Part shown: positions 27,871-39,900 of the stretch, piece by piece | How positions within the stretch are numbered: the first letter of the stretch is position 1 | How the letters are laid out: every line of letters begins with the position of its first letter | The notes under the pieces: model-generated | Seen by the model: the letters and a program-made list of their open reading frames with translations, nothing else | Told to the model about the DNA's origin: nothing | The model's database searches: none | Program-made: the position numbers and the translations under genes | Assembly: GCA_030144725.1 (NCBI GenBank) | Contig: JASKMD010000025.1 | Coordinates: 682,001 to 746,000 of the forward strand | Direction of reading: 5' to 3' | Source: Haematococcus lacustris | Lineage: Eukaryota > Chlorophyta > Chlorophyceae > Chlamydomonadales > Haematococcaceae | Length of the DNA stretch: 64,000 bases

Positions 27871-27891
27871 CCTGACCCTGCGGAGGGTCAC
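27850..27891. repeat. 42-bp perfect palindrome
   Basis: The left arm (27850-27870) is GTGACCCTCCGCAGGGTCAG plus G. The right arm (27871-27891) is its exact reverse complement, with no spacer. It marks the point where the 44-bp minisatellite turns into inverted orientation. Two further inverted half-units follow to about 27940. Confidence 0.9.
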
Positions 27892-28059
27892 ACTAACCCT
27901 GCGGTGAAAAAGCAAGAACCTGCGGAGGGTCACACTAAAACCGCGATTACAGCTCAACCACTTCGAGTTAGACGGAGTTATTGACGGCGATGGGTCGCCC
28001 TTGCGATGGGCTATCCGCGGTATACCTCAGCGGAAACTGCCGTCTCGGCCTTAATTACC

Positions 28060-28708
28060 CGGAGTGTACACTCAACATAGCACTCAACACACTGAACCAT
28101 GCACTGAACACTACACTGAACATTGCACTGAACACACTGAACATTGCACTATACACACTGAACATAGCACAGAACACACTGAACACAACACTGAACACAC
28201 TGAACCATGCACTCAACACACTGAACACAACACTGAACACACTGAACATAGCACTCAACACACTCAACATAGCACTCAACACACTGAACCATGCACTGAA
28301 CACACTGAACCCTAGCACTGAACACACTGAAACCTAGCACTGAACGCACTGAACCAAGCACTGAACACACTGAACATAGCACTCAACACTCTGAACGTTG
28401 CACTGAACACACTGAACATTGCACTCAACACACTGAACCAAGCACTGAACGCACTGAACCATGCACTCAACACACCAAACATAGCACTCACCACACTGAA
28501 CACAACACTGAACACACTGATCATGGCACTGAACGCACTGAACCTAGCACTGAACCTACTGAACCATGCACTGAACGCACTGAATCGTGCACTGAACGCA
28601 CTGAACATTGCACTGAACGCACTGAACCTTGGACTGAACGCACTGAACATTGCACTGAACGCACTGAACCGTGCACTGAACGCACTGAACCGTGCACTGA
28701 ACGCACTG
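28060..28708. repeat. 21-bp ACTGAAC minisatellite
   Basis: About 30 units of the form CACTGAACACACTGAACATTG. An AACACACTGAAC type dominates at the left and an AACGCACTGAAC type at the right. It abuts the 3' side of the retroelement fragment that follows. No gene is present and the open frames are repeat-driven. Confidence 0.85.
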
Positions 28709-29444
28709 AACCTTGAAAAAGAAAGAAAGACTACGCCCTCGCCGTCGGGCGTGTATTAAGGGGGGAGAGTAGCCTCGGGGCGTGCCCTTGCTACCCTCCC
28801 ACCGGAGACAGGTGGGGGGGTGAGGAGGGAGGGTTGCCAGGCTACCGGGCGCACCCAGGGGCCATGTCAATATCCTCCCTCCCCCGCATAGCTCATCCAG
28901 CCGGTGCCCTTGCCATTCGTGTCCATTGTTTGGTTTGCTTTCTTTGCTGTTTCGGCGGTTCAGCTTCGTCTCGCTACAACGAGTGCATGTGTAGTTTGTA
29001 TCGCATGTCGGTGTAGCCACTTCAGCAGGTTGTCGTTTGTGTCCTGGACTCCTAGCTCTAGAAGTCGCTTATGGGTGTGGTCCTTGTATATTGTGCCACC
29101 CACTCCTAGCATGATGTTGATTTGTTTCGCGGAGGCACAGCTGATGCCTGGTTGGAGTGCTTGAAGCAAGTTGGCGTGCTGCGCGGTCGCTTTGTGTAGT
29201 TGTTCCATTGGGTCGGTGTCCATGCAATATTTTATTTCTATCAGGGTCACATGTCTATGCCTCAGCGGGATCTTCGTCGCCGGTCCTTCGTAGGGCCCGT
29301 TTGGGGAGATAATCACGGCGTCCGGGTAGGTGACTGGAGCAGAAACTGGCAGACCCCCCTAAGGTTCAACGTAGTGGCCCCTAGGTTTGGGAGGGTTTTG
29401 AGGCGCGCCAAGGGATTTGGCTCGCTAGGTTGGAAGCTCAAGGT
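28709..29444 (-). mobile_element. 3' fragment of a retroelement (nuclease domain plus 3' UTR)
   Basis: The coding remnant (29444-28960) is followed on the minus strand by about 250 bp without a convincing gene. The segment ends in a small hairpin (ACGCCC and GGGCGT arms at 28733-28752) and a CTTTCTTTCTTTTT tail. 5' truncation against repeats is typical of target-primed retroelements. The left boundary is estimated. Confidence 0.5.
28960..29444 (-). CDS. Truncated PD-(D/E)xK-like nuclease domain of a retroelement
   Basis: The open frame after an upstream TGA (29447-29445) runs about 161 codons with no ATG at the truncated end. It contains YPDAVIIS, then after about 25 residues VTLIEIKYC, i.e. 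the P-D ... E-x-K pattern of PD-(D/E)xK nucleases. A helical stretch with QLHKATAQHANLLQAL follows. Restriction-like endonucleases of this type sit at the C-terminus of some non-LTR elements, including Dualen/RandI elements of Chlamydomonas. That family assignment is inference. The upstream RT is missing. Confidence 0.5.
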
Positions 29445-29504
29445 TCAGCCTAGGTTCAGCCAAGGTTCAACCTTACAGCAACCTCATACAGGGGACCAGG
29501 CCAT

Positions 29505-30535
29505 GCCCCCCCTGCAACCTAGCCAACCTAGCCAACCTAGCCAACCTTGCCAACCTAGCCTGTGGCCGCGGCCCCCCCACCCCCCACCTCCTGCAACCTA
29601 GCCAACCTAGCCAACCTAGCCAACCTTGCCAACCTAGCCTGTGGCCGCGGCCCCCCCCCCCCCCCCCCCCTGCAACCTAGCCAACCTAGCCAACCTAGCC
29701 AACCTAGCCAACCTTGCCAACCTAGCCGGTGGCCGCGGCCCCCCCCCCCCACCCCCCTGCAACCTAGCCAACCTTGCCAACCAAGCCAACCTAACCTGTG
29801 GGCTTGGCGTTTCATCACACCCCCCCCCCTGCAACCTAGCCAACCTAGCCAACCTAGCCAACCTAGCCAACCTTGCCAACCTAGCCGGTGGCAGCGCACC
29901 CCCCCCCCCCCCCCCCTGGAACCTAGCCAACCTTGCCAACCTTGCCAACCAAGCCTGTGACCGCGGCCCCCCCACCCCCCACCCCCCACCCCCTGCAGCC
30001 TAGCCAACCTAGCCAACCTAGCCAACCCTTGCCAACCTAGCCTGTGGCCGCGGCCCCCCCACCCCCCACCCCCTGCAACCTAGCCAACCTAGCCAACCTA
30101 ACCAACCTTGCCAACCTTGCCAACCTAGCCTGTGACCGCGGCCCCCCCACCCCCCACCCCCTGCAACCTAGCCAACCTAGCCAACCTAGCCAACCTTGCC
30201 AACCTAGCCTGTGGCCGCGGCCCCCCCCTCCCCCCCCCTGCAAGCTAGCCAACCTAGCCAACCTAGCCAACCTAGCCAACCTTGCCAACCTAGCCAACCT
30301 TGCCAACCTAGCCTGTGGCCGCGGCCCCCCCCCCCCCCCCCCCCTGCAACCTAGCCAACCTAGCCAACCTAGCCAACCTAGCCAACCTTGCCAACCTAGC
30401 CGGTGGCCGCGGCCCCCCCCCCCCCACCCCCCTGCAACCTAGCCAACCTAGCCAACCTAGCCAACCTAGCCAACCTAGCCAACCTAGCCAACCTAGCCAA
30501 CCTAGCCAACCTAGCAAACACATTCAAACATAACC
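29505..30535. repeat. Higher-order array: (CCAACCTAG)n units separated by GC-rich spacers
   Basis: Each unit has 3-9 copies of AACCTAGCC and a spacer (TGTGGCCGCGGC followed by a poly-C tract and TGCAACC). Roughly eleven units of 75-130 bp are present. The reverse complement of the core, GGCTAGGTT, forms the arrays at 49913-50119 and 55711-55860. AGCAAACACATTCAAACAT at the right edge recurs inverted near 50006-50030. Confidence 0.9.
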
Positions 30536-30690
30536 TAGCCCTAACCCTAACCCTAACCCTAACCCTAACCCTGACCCTGACCGTAAACCTAGCCCTAACC
30601 CTAACCCTAACCCTAACCCTAACCCTAACCCTAACCCTAACCCTAACCCTAAAGCTAACCCCTAACCTAACCCTAACGGTGAAGGGAGGG
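30536..30690. repeat. Interstitial telomere-like (CCCTAA)n, left copy
   Basis: CCCTAA repeats with a distinctive interruption, CCCTGACCCTGACCGTAAAC followed by CTAGCCCTAA. The same interruption occurs inverted at 49799-49877, so the two blocks are copies of one sequence rather than independent telomere additions. Confidence 0.9.
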
Positions 30691-30904
30691 GGGAAAGGCT
30701 AAGGTGGACAAGTAGCAGGTCAGCAGGGAGGGATGGGGTGAGAGGGGGAAGGGGGGAGGGGGAGGAGGGGCCAGGGTGCAGGTAGAGGGGGGTTACGTTT
30801 GATTGGCTGGGTGGCACCCAGAGCCATGCATGCTGGCTTGCCTGAATGCCTATGTATGGGGCAGTGCAAGTAGGTAAGTGTCTTGTTGCCAATGGCCATG
30901 TATT
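30691..30904. other. Short non-repetitive spacer
   Basis: About 210 bp of G-rich then mixed sequence between the telomere-like block and the CTG array. I see no gene or motif in it. Confidence 0.5.
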
Positions 30905-33900
30905 CAATTGCCGCTGCTGCCACTGCCGCTGCCGCTGCCGCCGCTGCCGCCGCAGCCGCCGCTGCTGCCGTTGCTGCCGCAGCTGCCACTGCTACTGCTG
31001 CTGCTGCTTCCACTGCTGTTGCTGCCACTGCTGCTGCCACTGCTGCTGCTGCCGCTGCTGCTGCCACTGCCGCTGCCTCTGCTGCTTCCACTGCTGTTGC
31101 TGCCACTGCTGTTGCTGCCACTGCTGCTGCCTCTGCTGCTGCCTCTGCTGCTGCTGCCACTGCTGTTGCTGCCACTGCTGCTGCTGCCGCTGCTGCTGCT
31201 GCCACTGCTGCTGCTGCCACTGCTGCTACTGCTGCTGCTGCTGCTGCCACTGCTGCTGCTGCCGCTGCTGCTGCTGCCACTGCTGTTGCCGCCGCTGCTG
31301 CTGCTGCCACTGCTGCTGCTGCCACTGCTGCTGCCACTGCTGCTGCCACTGCTGCTACTGCTGCTGCTGCTGCTGCCACTGCTGCTGCTGCCGCTGCTGC
31401 TGCTGCCGCTGCTGCTGCTGCCACTGCTGCTGCTGCTGCCACTGCTGCTGCTGCCGCTGCTGCTGCTGCCGCTGCTGCTGCTGCCGCTGCTGCTGCTGCC
31501 ACTGCTGCTGTTGCTGCCACTGCTGCTGCCTCTGCTGCTGCTGCCACTGCTGTTGCTGCCACTGCTGCTGCTGCCGCTGCTGCTGCTGCCACTGCTGCTG
31601 CTGCCACTGCTGCTGCTGCCACTGCTGCTGCTGCCACTGCTGCTGCTGCCACTGCTGCTGCTGCCACTGCTGCTGCTGCCGCTGCTGCTGCTGCCACTGC
31701 TGCTGTTGCTGCCACTGCTGCTGTTGCTGCCACTGCTGTTGCCACTGCTGTTGCCGCCGCTGCTGCTGCCGCCACTGCTGCTGCCACTGCTGTTACTGCC
31801 ACTGCTGCTGCCACTGCTGTTGCCACTGCTGTTGCTGCCACTGCTGCTGCTGCCACTGCTGCTGCCACTGCTGCTGCTGCCACTGCTGCTGCTGCCACTG
31901 CTGCTGCCACTGCTGCTGCTGCCACTGCTGTTACTGCCGCTGCTGCTGCTGCCACTGCTGCTGCCACTGCTGCTGCCACTGCTGCTACTGCTGCTGCTGC
32001 TGCTGCCACTGCTGCTGCTGCCGCTGCTGCTGCTGCCGCTGCTGCTGCTGCCACTGCTGCCACTGCTGCCACTGCTGCTGTTGCTGCCACTGCTGTTGCT
32101 GCCACTGCTGTTGCTGCCACTGCTGCTGCCTCTGCTGCTGCAGCCACTGCTGCTGCCACTGATGCTGCTGCCACTGCTGCTGCTGCCACTGCTGCTGCTG
32201 TTGCTGCCGCTGTTGCAGCCGCTGCTGCTGCCGCCACTGCTGCTGCTGCCACTGCTGCTGCTGCCACTGCTGCTGCCACTGCTGCTGCCACTGCTGCTGC
32301 TGCCACTGCTGCTGCCTCTGCTGCTGCCTCTGCTGCTGCCACTGCTGTTGCTGCCACTGCTGCTGCTGCCGCTGCTGCTGCTGCCGCTGCTGCTGCTGCC
32401 ACTGCTGCTACTGCTGCTGCTGCTGCTGCCACTGCTGCTGCTGCCGCTGCTGCTGCTGCCACTGCTGTTGCCGCCGCTGCTGCTGCTGCCACTGCTGCTG
32501 CTGCCACTGCTGCTGCCACTGCTGCTGCCACTGCTGCTACTGCTGCTGCTGCTGCTGCCACTGCTGCTGCTGCCGCTGCTGCTGCTGCCGCTGCTGCTGC
32601 TGCTACTGCTGCTGCTGCTGCTGCTGCCACTGCTGCTGCTGCCGCTGCTGCTGCTGCCACTGCTGCTGCAGCCACTGCTGCTGCTGCCACTGCTGTTGCC
32701 ACTGCTGTTGCCGCCGCTGCTGCTGCCGCCACTGCTGCTGCCACTGCTGTTACTGCCACTGCTGCTGCCACTGCTGTTGCCACTGCTGCTGCTGCCACTG
32801 CTGCTGCTGCCACTGCTGCTGCCACTGCTGCTGCTGCCGCTGCTGCTGCTGCTGCTGCTGCCACTGCTGCTGCTGCCGCTGCTGCTGCTGCCACTGCTGC
32901 TGCTGCCACTGCTGCTACCACTGCTGTTGCCGCCACTGCTGCTGCTGCCACTGCTGCTGATGCCACTGCTGCTGATGCCGCTGCTGCTGCTGCCACTGCT
33001 GCCACTGCTGCTGTTGCTGCCACTGCTGTTGCTGCCACTGCTGTTGCTGCCACTACTGCTGCCTCTGCTGCTGCTGCCACTGCTGCTGCCACTGCTGCTG
33101 CCACTGCTGCTGCTGCCACTGCTGCTGCTGTTGCTGCCGCTGTTGCAGCCGCTGCTGCTGCCGCCACTGCTGCTGTTGCCACTGCTCTGCTGCCACTGCT
33201 GCTGCTGCCACTGCTGCTGCTGTTGCTGCCGCTATTGCAGCCGTTGCTGCTGCCGCCACTGCTGCTGCTGCCACTGCTGCTGCTGCCACTGCTGCTGCCA
33301 CTGCTGCTGCCACTGCTGCTGCTGCCACTGCTGCTGCTGCCACTGCTGCTGCTGCCGCTGCTGCTGCCACTGCCGCTGCCTCTGCTGCTTCCACTGCTGT
33401 TGCTGCCACTGCTGTTGCTGCCACTGCTGCTGCCTCTGCTGCTGCCTCTGCTGCTGCTGCCACTGCTGTTGCTGCCACTGCTGCTGCTGCCGCTGCTGCT
33501 GCTGCCACTGCTGCTGCTGCCACTGCTGCTACTGCTGCTGCTGCTGCTGCCACTGCTGCTGCTGCCGCTGCTGCTGCTGCCACTGCTGTTGCCGCCGCTG
33601 CTGCTGCTGCCACTGCTGCTGCTGCCACTGCTGCTGCCACTGCTGCTGCCACTGCTGCTACTGCTGCTGCTGCTGCTGCCACTGCTGCTGCTGCCGCTGC
33701 TGCTGCTGCCGCTGCTGCTGCTGCCACTGCTGCTGCTGCTGCCACTGCTGCTGCTGCCGCTGCTGCTGCTGCCGCTGCTGCTGCTGCCGCTGCTGCTGCT
33801 GCCACTGCTGCTGTTGCTGCCACTGCTGCTGCCTCTGCTGCTGCTGCCACTGCTGTTGCTGCCACTGCTGCTGCTGCCGCTGCTGCTGCTGCCACTGCTG

Positions 33901-36900
33901 CTGCTGCCACTGCTGCTGCTGCCACTGCTGCTGCTGCCACTGCTGCTGCTGCCACTGCTGCTGCCTCTGCTGCTGCCTCTGCTGCTGCCACTGCTGTTGC
34001 CGCCGCTGCTGCTGCTGCCACTGCTGCTGCTGCCACCGTTGCTGCCACTGCTGCTGCCACTGCTGCTACTGCTGCTGCTGCTGCTGCCACTGCTGCTGCT
34101 GCCACTGCTGCTGCTGCCACCGCTGCTGCCACTGCTGCTGCCACTGCTGCTGCTGCCACTGATGCTGCTGCCACTGCTGCTGCTGCCACTGCTGCTGCTG
34201 TTGCTGCCGCTGTTGCAGCCGCTGCTGCTGCCGCCACTGCTGCTGCTGCCGCTGCTGCTGCTGCCGCTGCTGCTGCTGCCACTGCTGCTACTGCTGCTGC
34301 TGCTGCTGCCACTGCTGCTGCTGCCGCTGCTGCTGCTGCCACTGCTGTTGCCGCCGCTGCTGCTGCTGCCACTGCTGCTGCTGCCACCGCTGCTGCCACT
34401 GCTGCTGCCACTGCTGCTACTGCTGCTGCTGCTGCTGCCACTGCTGCTGCTGCCGCTGCTGCTGCTGCCGCTGCTGCTGCTGCTACTGCTGCTGCTGCTG
34501 CTGCTGCCACTGCTGCTGCTGCCGCTGCTGCTGCTGCCACTGCTGCTGCAGCCACTGCTGCTGCTGCCACTGCTGTTGCCACTGCTGTTGCCGCCGCTGC
34601 TGCTGCCGCCACTGCTGCTGCCACTGCTGTTGCTGCCACTGCTGCTGCCACTGCTGTTGCCACTGCTGCTGCTGCCACTGCTGCTGCTGCCACTGCTGCT
34701 GCCACTGCTGCTGCTGCCGCTGCTGCTGCTGCTGCTGCCGCTGCTGCTGCTGCTGCTGTTGCCACTGCTGCTGCTGCCGCTGCTGCTGCTGCCACTGCTG
34801 CTGCTGCCACTGCTGCTACCACTGCTGTTGCCGCCACTGCTGCTGCTGCCACTGCTGCTGCTGCCACTGCCGCTGATGCCGCTGCTGCTGCTGCCACTGC
34901 TGCCACTGCTGCTGTTGCTGCCACTGCTGTTGCTGCCACTGCTGTTGCTGCCACTACTGCTGCCTCTGCTGCTGCTGCCACTGCTGCTGCCACTGATGCT
35001 GCTGCCACTGCTGCTGCTGTTGCTGCCGCTGTTGCAGCCGCTGCTGCTGCCGCCACTGCTGCTGTTGCCACTGCTCTGCTGCCACTGCTGCTGCTGCCAC
35101 TGCTGCTGCTGTTGCTGCCGCTGTTGCAGCCGCTGCTGCTGCCGCCACTGCTGCTGCTGCCACTGCTGCTGCTGCCACTGCTGCTGCTGCCGCTGCTCCT
35201 GCCACTGCTGCTGCCACTGCTGCTGCTGCCGCTGCTGCTGCTGCCACTGCTGCTGCTGCCACTGCTGCTGCTGCCACTGCTGCTACCACTGCTGTTGCCG
35301 CCACTGCTGCTGCTGCCACTGCTGCTGCTGCCACTGCTGCTGCTGCCACTGCTGCTGCTGCCACTGCTGCTGCTGCCACTGCTGCTGCTGCCACTGCTGT
35401 TGCCACTGCTGCTGCTGCCACTGCTGCTGCCACTGCTGCTGCTGCCACTGCTGCTGCTGCCACTGCTGTTGCCACTGCTGCTGCTGCCGCTGCTGCTGCT
35501 GCTGCTGCTGCTGCCACTGCTGCTGCTGCCACTGCTGCTGCTGCCACTGCTGCTGCTGCCACTGCTGCTGCTGCCACTGCTGCTGCTGCCACTGCTGCTG
35601 CCACTGCTGCTGCTGCCACTGCTGCTGCTGCCACTGCTGCTGCTGCCACTGCTGTTGCCACTGCTGCTGCTGCCACTGCTGCTGCTGCCACTGCTGTTGC
35701 CACTGCTGCTGCTGCCGCTGCTGCTGCTGCTGCTGCTGCTGCCACTGCTGCTGCTGCCACTACTGCTGCTGCCGCTGCTGCTGCTGCCACTGCTGCCACT
35801 GCTGCCACTGCTGCTGTTGCTGCCACTGCTGTTGCTGCCACTGCTGTTGCTGCCACTGCTGCTGCCTCTGCTGCTGCTGCCACTGCTGCTGCCACTGATG
35901 CTGCTGCCACTGCTGCTGCTGCCACTGCTGCTGCTGTTGCTGCCGCTGTTGCAGCCGCTGCTGCTGCCGCCACTGCTGCTGCTGCCACTGCTGCTGCTGC
36001 CACTGCTGCTGCCACTGCTGCTGCCACTGCTGCTGCTGCCACTGCTGCTGCTGCCACTGCTGCTGCTGCCGCTGCTGCTGCTGCTGCTGCCACTGCTGCT
36101 GCTGCCGCTGCTGCTGCTGCCACTGCTGCTGCAGCCACTGCTGCTGCTGCCACTGCTGTTGCCACTGCTGTTGCCGCCGCTGCTGCTGCCGCCACTGCTG
36201 CTGCCACTGCTGTTGCTGCCACTGCTGCTGCCACTGCTGTTGCCACTGCTGCTGCTGCCACTGCTGCTGCTGCCACTGCTGCTGCCACTGCTGCTGCTGC
36301 CGCTGCTGCTGCTGCTGCTGCTGCCACTGCTGCTGCTGCCGCTGCTGCTGCTGCCACTGCTGCTGCTGCCACTGCTGCTACCACTGCTGTTGCCGCCACT
36401 GCTGCTGCTGCCACTGCTGCTGCTGCCACTGCTGCTGCTGCCACTGCTGCTGCTGTTGCTGCCGCTGTTGCAGCCGCTGCTGCTGCCGCCACTGCTGCTG
36501 CTGCCACTGCTGCTGCTGCCACTGCTGCTGCTGCCGCTGCTCCTGCCAATGCTGCTGCCACTGCTGCTGCTGCCGCTGCTGCTGCTGCCACTGCTGCTGC
36601 TGCCACTGCTGCTACCACTGCTGTTGCCGCCACTGCTGCTGCTGCCACTGCTGCTGCTGCCACTGCTGCTGCTGCCACTGCTGCTGCTGCCACTGCTGCT
36701 ACTGCCACTGCTGCTGCTGCCACTGCTGTTGCCACTGCTGCTGCTGCCACTGCTGCTGCTGCCACTGCTGCTGCTGCCACTGCTGTTGCCACTGCTGCTG
36801 CTGCCACTGCTGCTGCTGCCACTGCTGTTGCCACTACTGCTGCTGCTGCTGCTGCCACTGCTGCTGTTGCTGCCACTGCTGCTGCCTCTGCTGCTGCTGC

Positions 36901-39900
36901 CACTGCTGTTGCTGCCACTGCTGCTGCTGCCGCTGCTGCTGCTGCCACTGCTGCTGCTGCCACTGCTGCTGCTGCCGCTGCTGCTGCTGCCACTGCTGCT
37001 GCTGCCGCTGCTGCTGCTGCCACTGCTGCTGCTGCCACTGCTGCTGCTGCCACTGCTGCTGCTGCCACTGCTGCTGCTGCCACTGCTGCTGCTGCCACTG
37101 CTGCTGCTGCCGCTGCTGCTGCTGCCACTGCTGCCACTGCTGCCACTGCTGCTGTTGCTGCCACTGCTGTTGCTGCCACTGCTGTTGCTGCCACTGCTGC
37201 TGCCTCTGCTGCTGCTGCCACTGCTGCTGCCACTGATGCTGCTGCCACTGCTGCTGCTGCCACTGCTGCTGCTGTTGCTGCCGCTGTTGCAGCCGCTGCT
37301 GCTGCCGCCACTGCTGCTGCTGCCACTGCTGCTGCTGCCACTGCTGCTGCCACTGCTGCTGCCACTGCTGCTGCTGCCACTGCTGCTGCCTCTGCTGCTG
37401 CCTCTGCTGCTGCCACTGCTGTTGCTGCCACTGCTGCTGCTGCCGCTGCTGCTGCTGCCGCTGCTGCTGCTGCCACTGCTGCTACTGCTGCTGCTGCTGC
37501 TGCCACTGCTGCTGCTGCCGCTGCTGCTGCTGCCACTGCTGTTGCCGCCGCTGCTGCTGCTGCCACTGCTGCTGCTGCCACTGCTGCTGCCACTGCTGCT
37601 GCCACTGCTGCTACTGCTGCTGCTGCTGCTGCCACTGCTGCTGCTGCCGCTGCTGCTGCTGCCGCTGCCACTGCTGCTACTGCTGCTGCTGCTGCTGCCA
37701 CTGCTGCTGCTGCCACTGCTGCTGCTGTTGCTGCCGCTGTTGCAGCCGCTGCTGCTGCCGCCACTGCTGCTGCTGCCACTGCTGCTGCTGCCACTGCTGC
37801 TGCTGCCGCTGCTCCTGCCAATGCTGCTGCCACTGCTGCTGCTGCCGCTGCTGCTGCTGCCACTGCTGCTGCTGCCACTGCTGCTACCACTGCTGTTGCC
37901 GCCACTGCTGCTGCTGCCACTGCTGCTGCTGCCACTGCTGCTGCTGCCACTGCTGCTGCTGCCACTGCTGCTACTGCCACTGCTGCTGCTGCCACTGCTG
38001 TTGCCACTGCTGCTGCTGCCACTGCTGCTGCTGCCACTGCTGCTGCTGCCACTGCTGTTGCCACTGCTGCTGCTGCCACTGCTGCTGCTGCCACTGCTGT
38101 TGCCACTACTGCTGCTGCTGCTGCTGCCACTGCTGCTGTTGCTGCCACTGCTGCTGCCTCTGCTGCTGCTGCCACTGCTGTTGCTGCCACTGCTGCTGCT
38201 GCCGCTGCTGCTGCTGCCACTGCTGCTGCTGCCACTGCTGCTGCTGCCGCTGCTGTTGCTGCCACTGCTGCTGCTGCCGCTGCTGCTGCTGCCACTGCTG
38301 CTGCTGCCACTGCTGCTGCTGCCACTGCTGTTGCTGCCACTGCTGCTGCTGCCACTGCTGCTGCTGCCACTGCTGCTGCTGCCGCTGCTGCTGCTGCCAC
38401 TGCTGCCACTGCTGCCACTGCTGCTGTTGCTGCCACTGCTGTTGCTGCCACTGCTGTTGCTGCCACTGCTGCTGCCTCTGCTGCTGCTGCCACTGCTGCT
38501 GCCACTGATGCTGCTGCCACTGCTGCTGCTGCCACTGCTGCTGCTGTTGCTGCCGCTGTTGCAGCCGCTGCTGCTGCCGCCACTGCTGCTGCTGCCACTG
38601 CTGCTGCTGCCACTGCTGCTGCCACTGCTGCTGCCACTGCTGCTGCTGCCACTGCTGCTGCCTCTGCTGCTGCCTCTGCTGCTGCCACTGCTGTTGCTGC
38701 CACTGCTGCTGCTGCCGCTGCTGCTGCTGCCGCTGCTGCTGCTGCCACTGCTGCTACTGCTGCTGCTGCTACTGCCACTGCTGCTGCTGCCGCTGCTGCT
38801 GCTGCCACTGCTGTTGCCGCCGCTGCTGCTGCTGCCACTGCTGCTGCTGCCACTGCTGCTGCCACTGCTGCTGCCACTGCTGCTACTGCTGCTGCTGCTG
38901 CTGCCACTGCTGCTGCTGCCGCTGCTGCTGCTGCCGCTGCTGCTGCTGCTACTGCTGCTGCTGCTGCTGCCACTGCTGCTGCTGCCGCTGCTGCTGCTGC
39001 CACTGCTGCTGCAGCCACTGCTGCTGCTGCCACTGCTGTTGCCACTGCTGTTGCCGCCGCTGCTGCTGCCGCCACTGCTGCTGCCACTGCTGTTGCTGCC
39101 ACTGCTGCTGCCACTGCTGTTGCCACTGCTGCTGCTGCCACTGCTGCTGCTGCCACTGCTGCTGCCACTGCTGCTGCTGCCGCTGCTGCTGCTGCTGCTG
39201 CTGCCACTGCTGCTGCTGCCGCTGCTGCTGCTGCCACTGCTGCTGCTGCCACTGCTGCTACCACTGCTGTTGCCGCCACTGCTGCTGCTGCCACTGCTGC
39301 TGCTGCCACTGCTGCTGATGCCGCTGCTGCTGCTGCCACTGCTGCCACTGCTGCTGTTGCTGCCACTGCTGCTGCTGCCACTGCTGTTGCCACTGCTGCT
39401 GCTGCCACTGCTGCTGCTGCCACTGCTGTTGCCACTGCTGCTGCTGCCGCTGCTGCTGCTGCTGCTGCTGCCACTGCTGCTGCTGCCACTACTGCTGCTG
39501 CCGCTGCTGCTGCTGCCACTGCTGCCACTGCTGCCACTGCTGCTGTTGCTGCCACTGCTGTTGCTGCCACTGCTGTTGCTGCCACTGCTGCTGCCTCTGC
39601 TGCTGCTGCCACTGCTGCTGCCACTGATGCTGCTGCCACTGCTGCTGCTGCCACTGCTGCTGCCACTGCTGCTGCCACTGCTGCTGCTGCCACTGCTGCT
39701 GCTGCCACTGCTGCTGCTGCCGCTGCTGCTGCTGCTGCTGCCACTGCTGCTGCTGCCGCTGCTGCTGCTGCCACTGCTGCTGCAGCCACTGCTGCTGCTG
39801 CCACTGCTGTTGCCACTGCTGTTGCCGCCGCTGCTGCTGCCGCCACTGCTGCTGCCACTGCTGTTGCTGCCACTGCTGCTGCCACTGCTGTTGCCACTGC

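Noticed and set aside
27850..27891. A rho-independent terminator
   Set aside because: It is a spacer-free palindrome without a U-tract, within a eukaryotic minisatellite.
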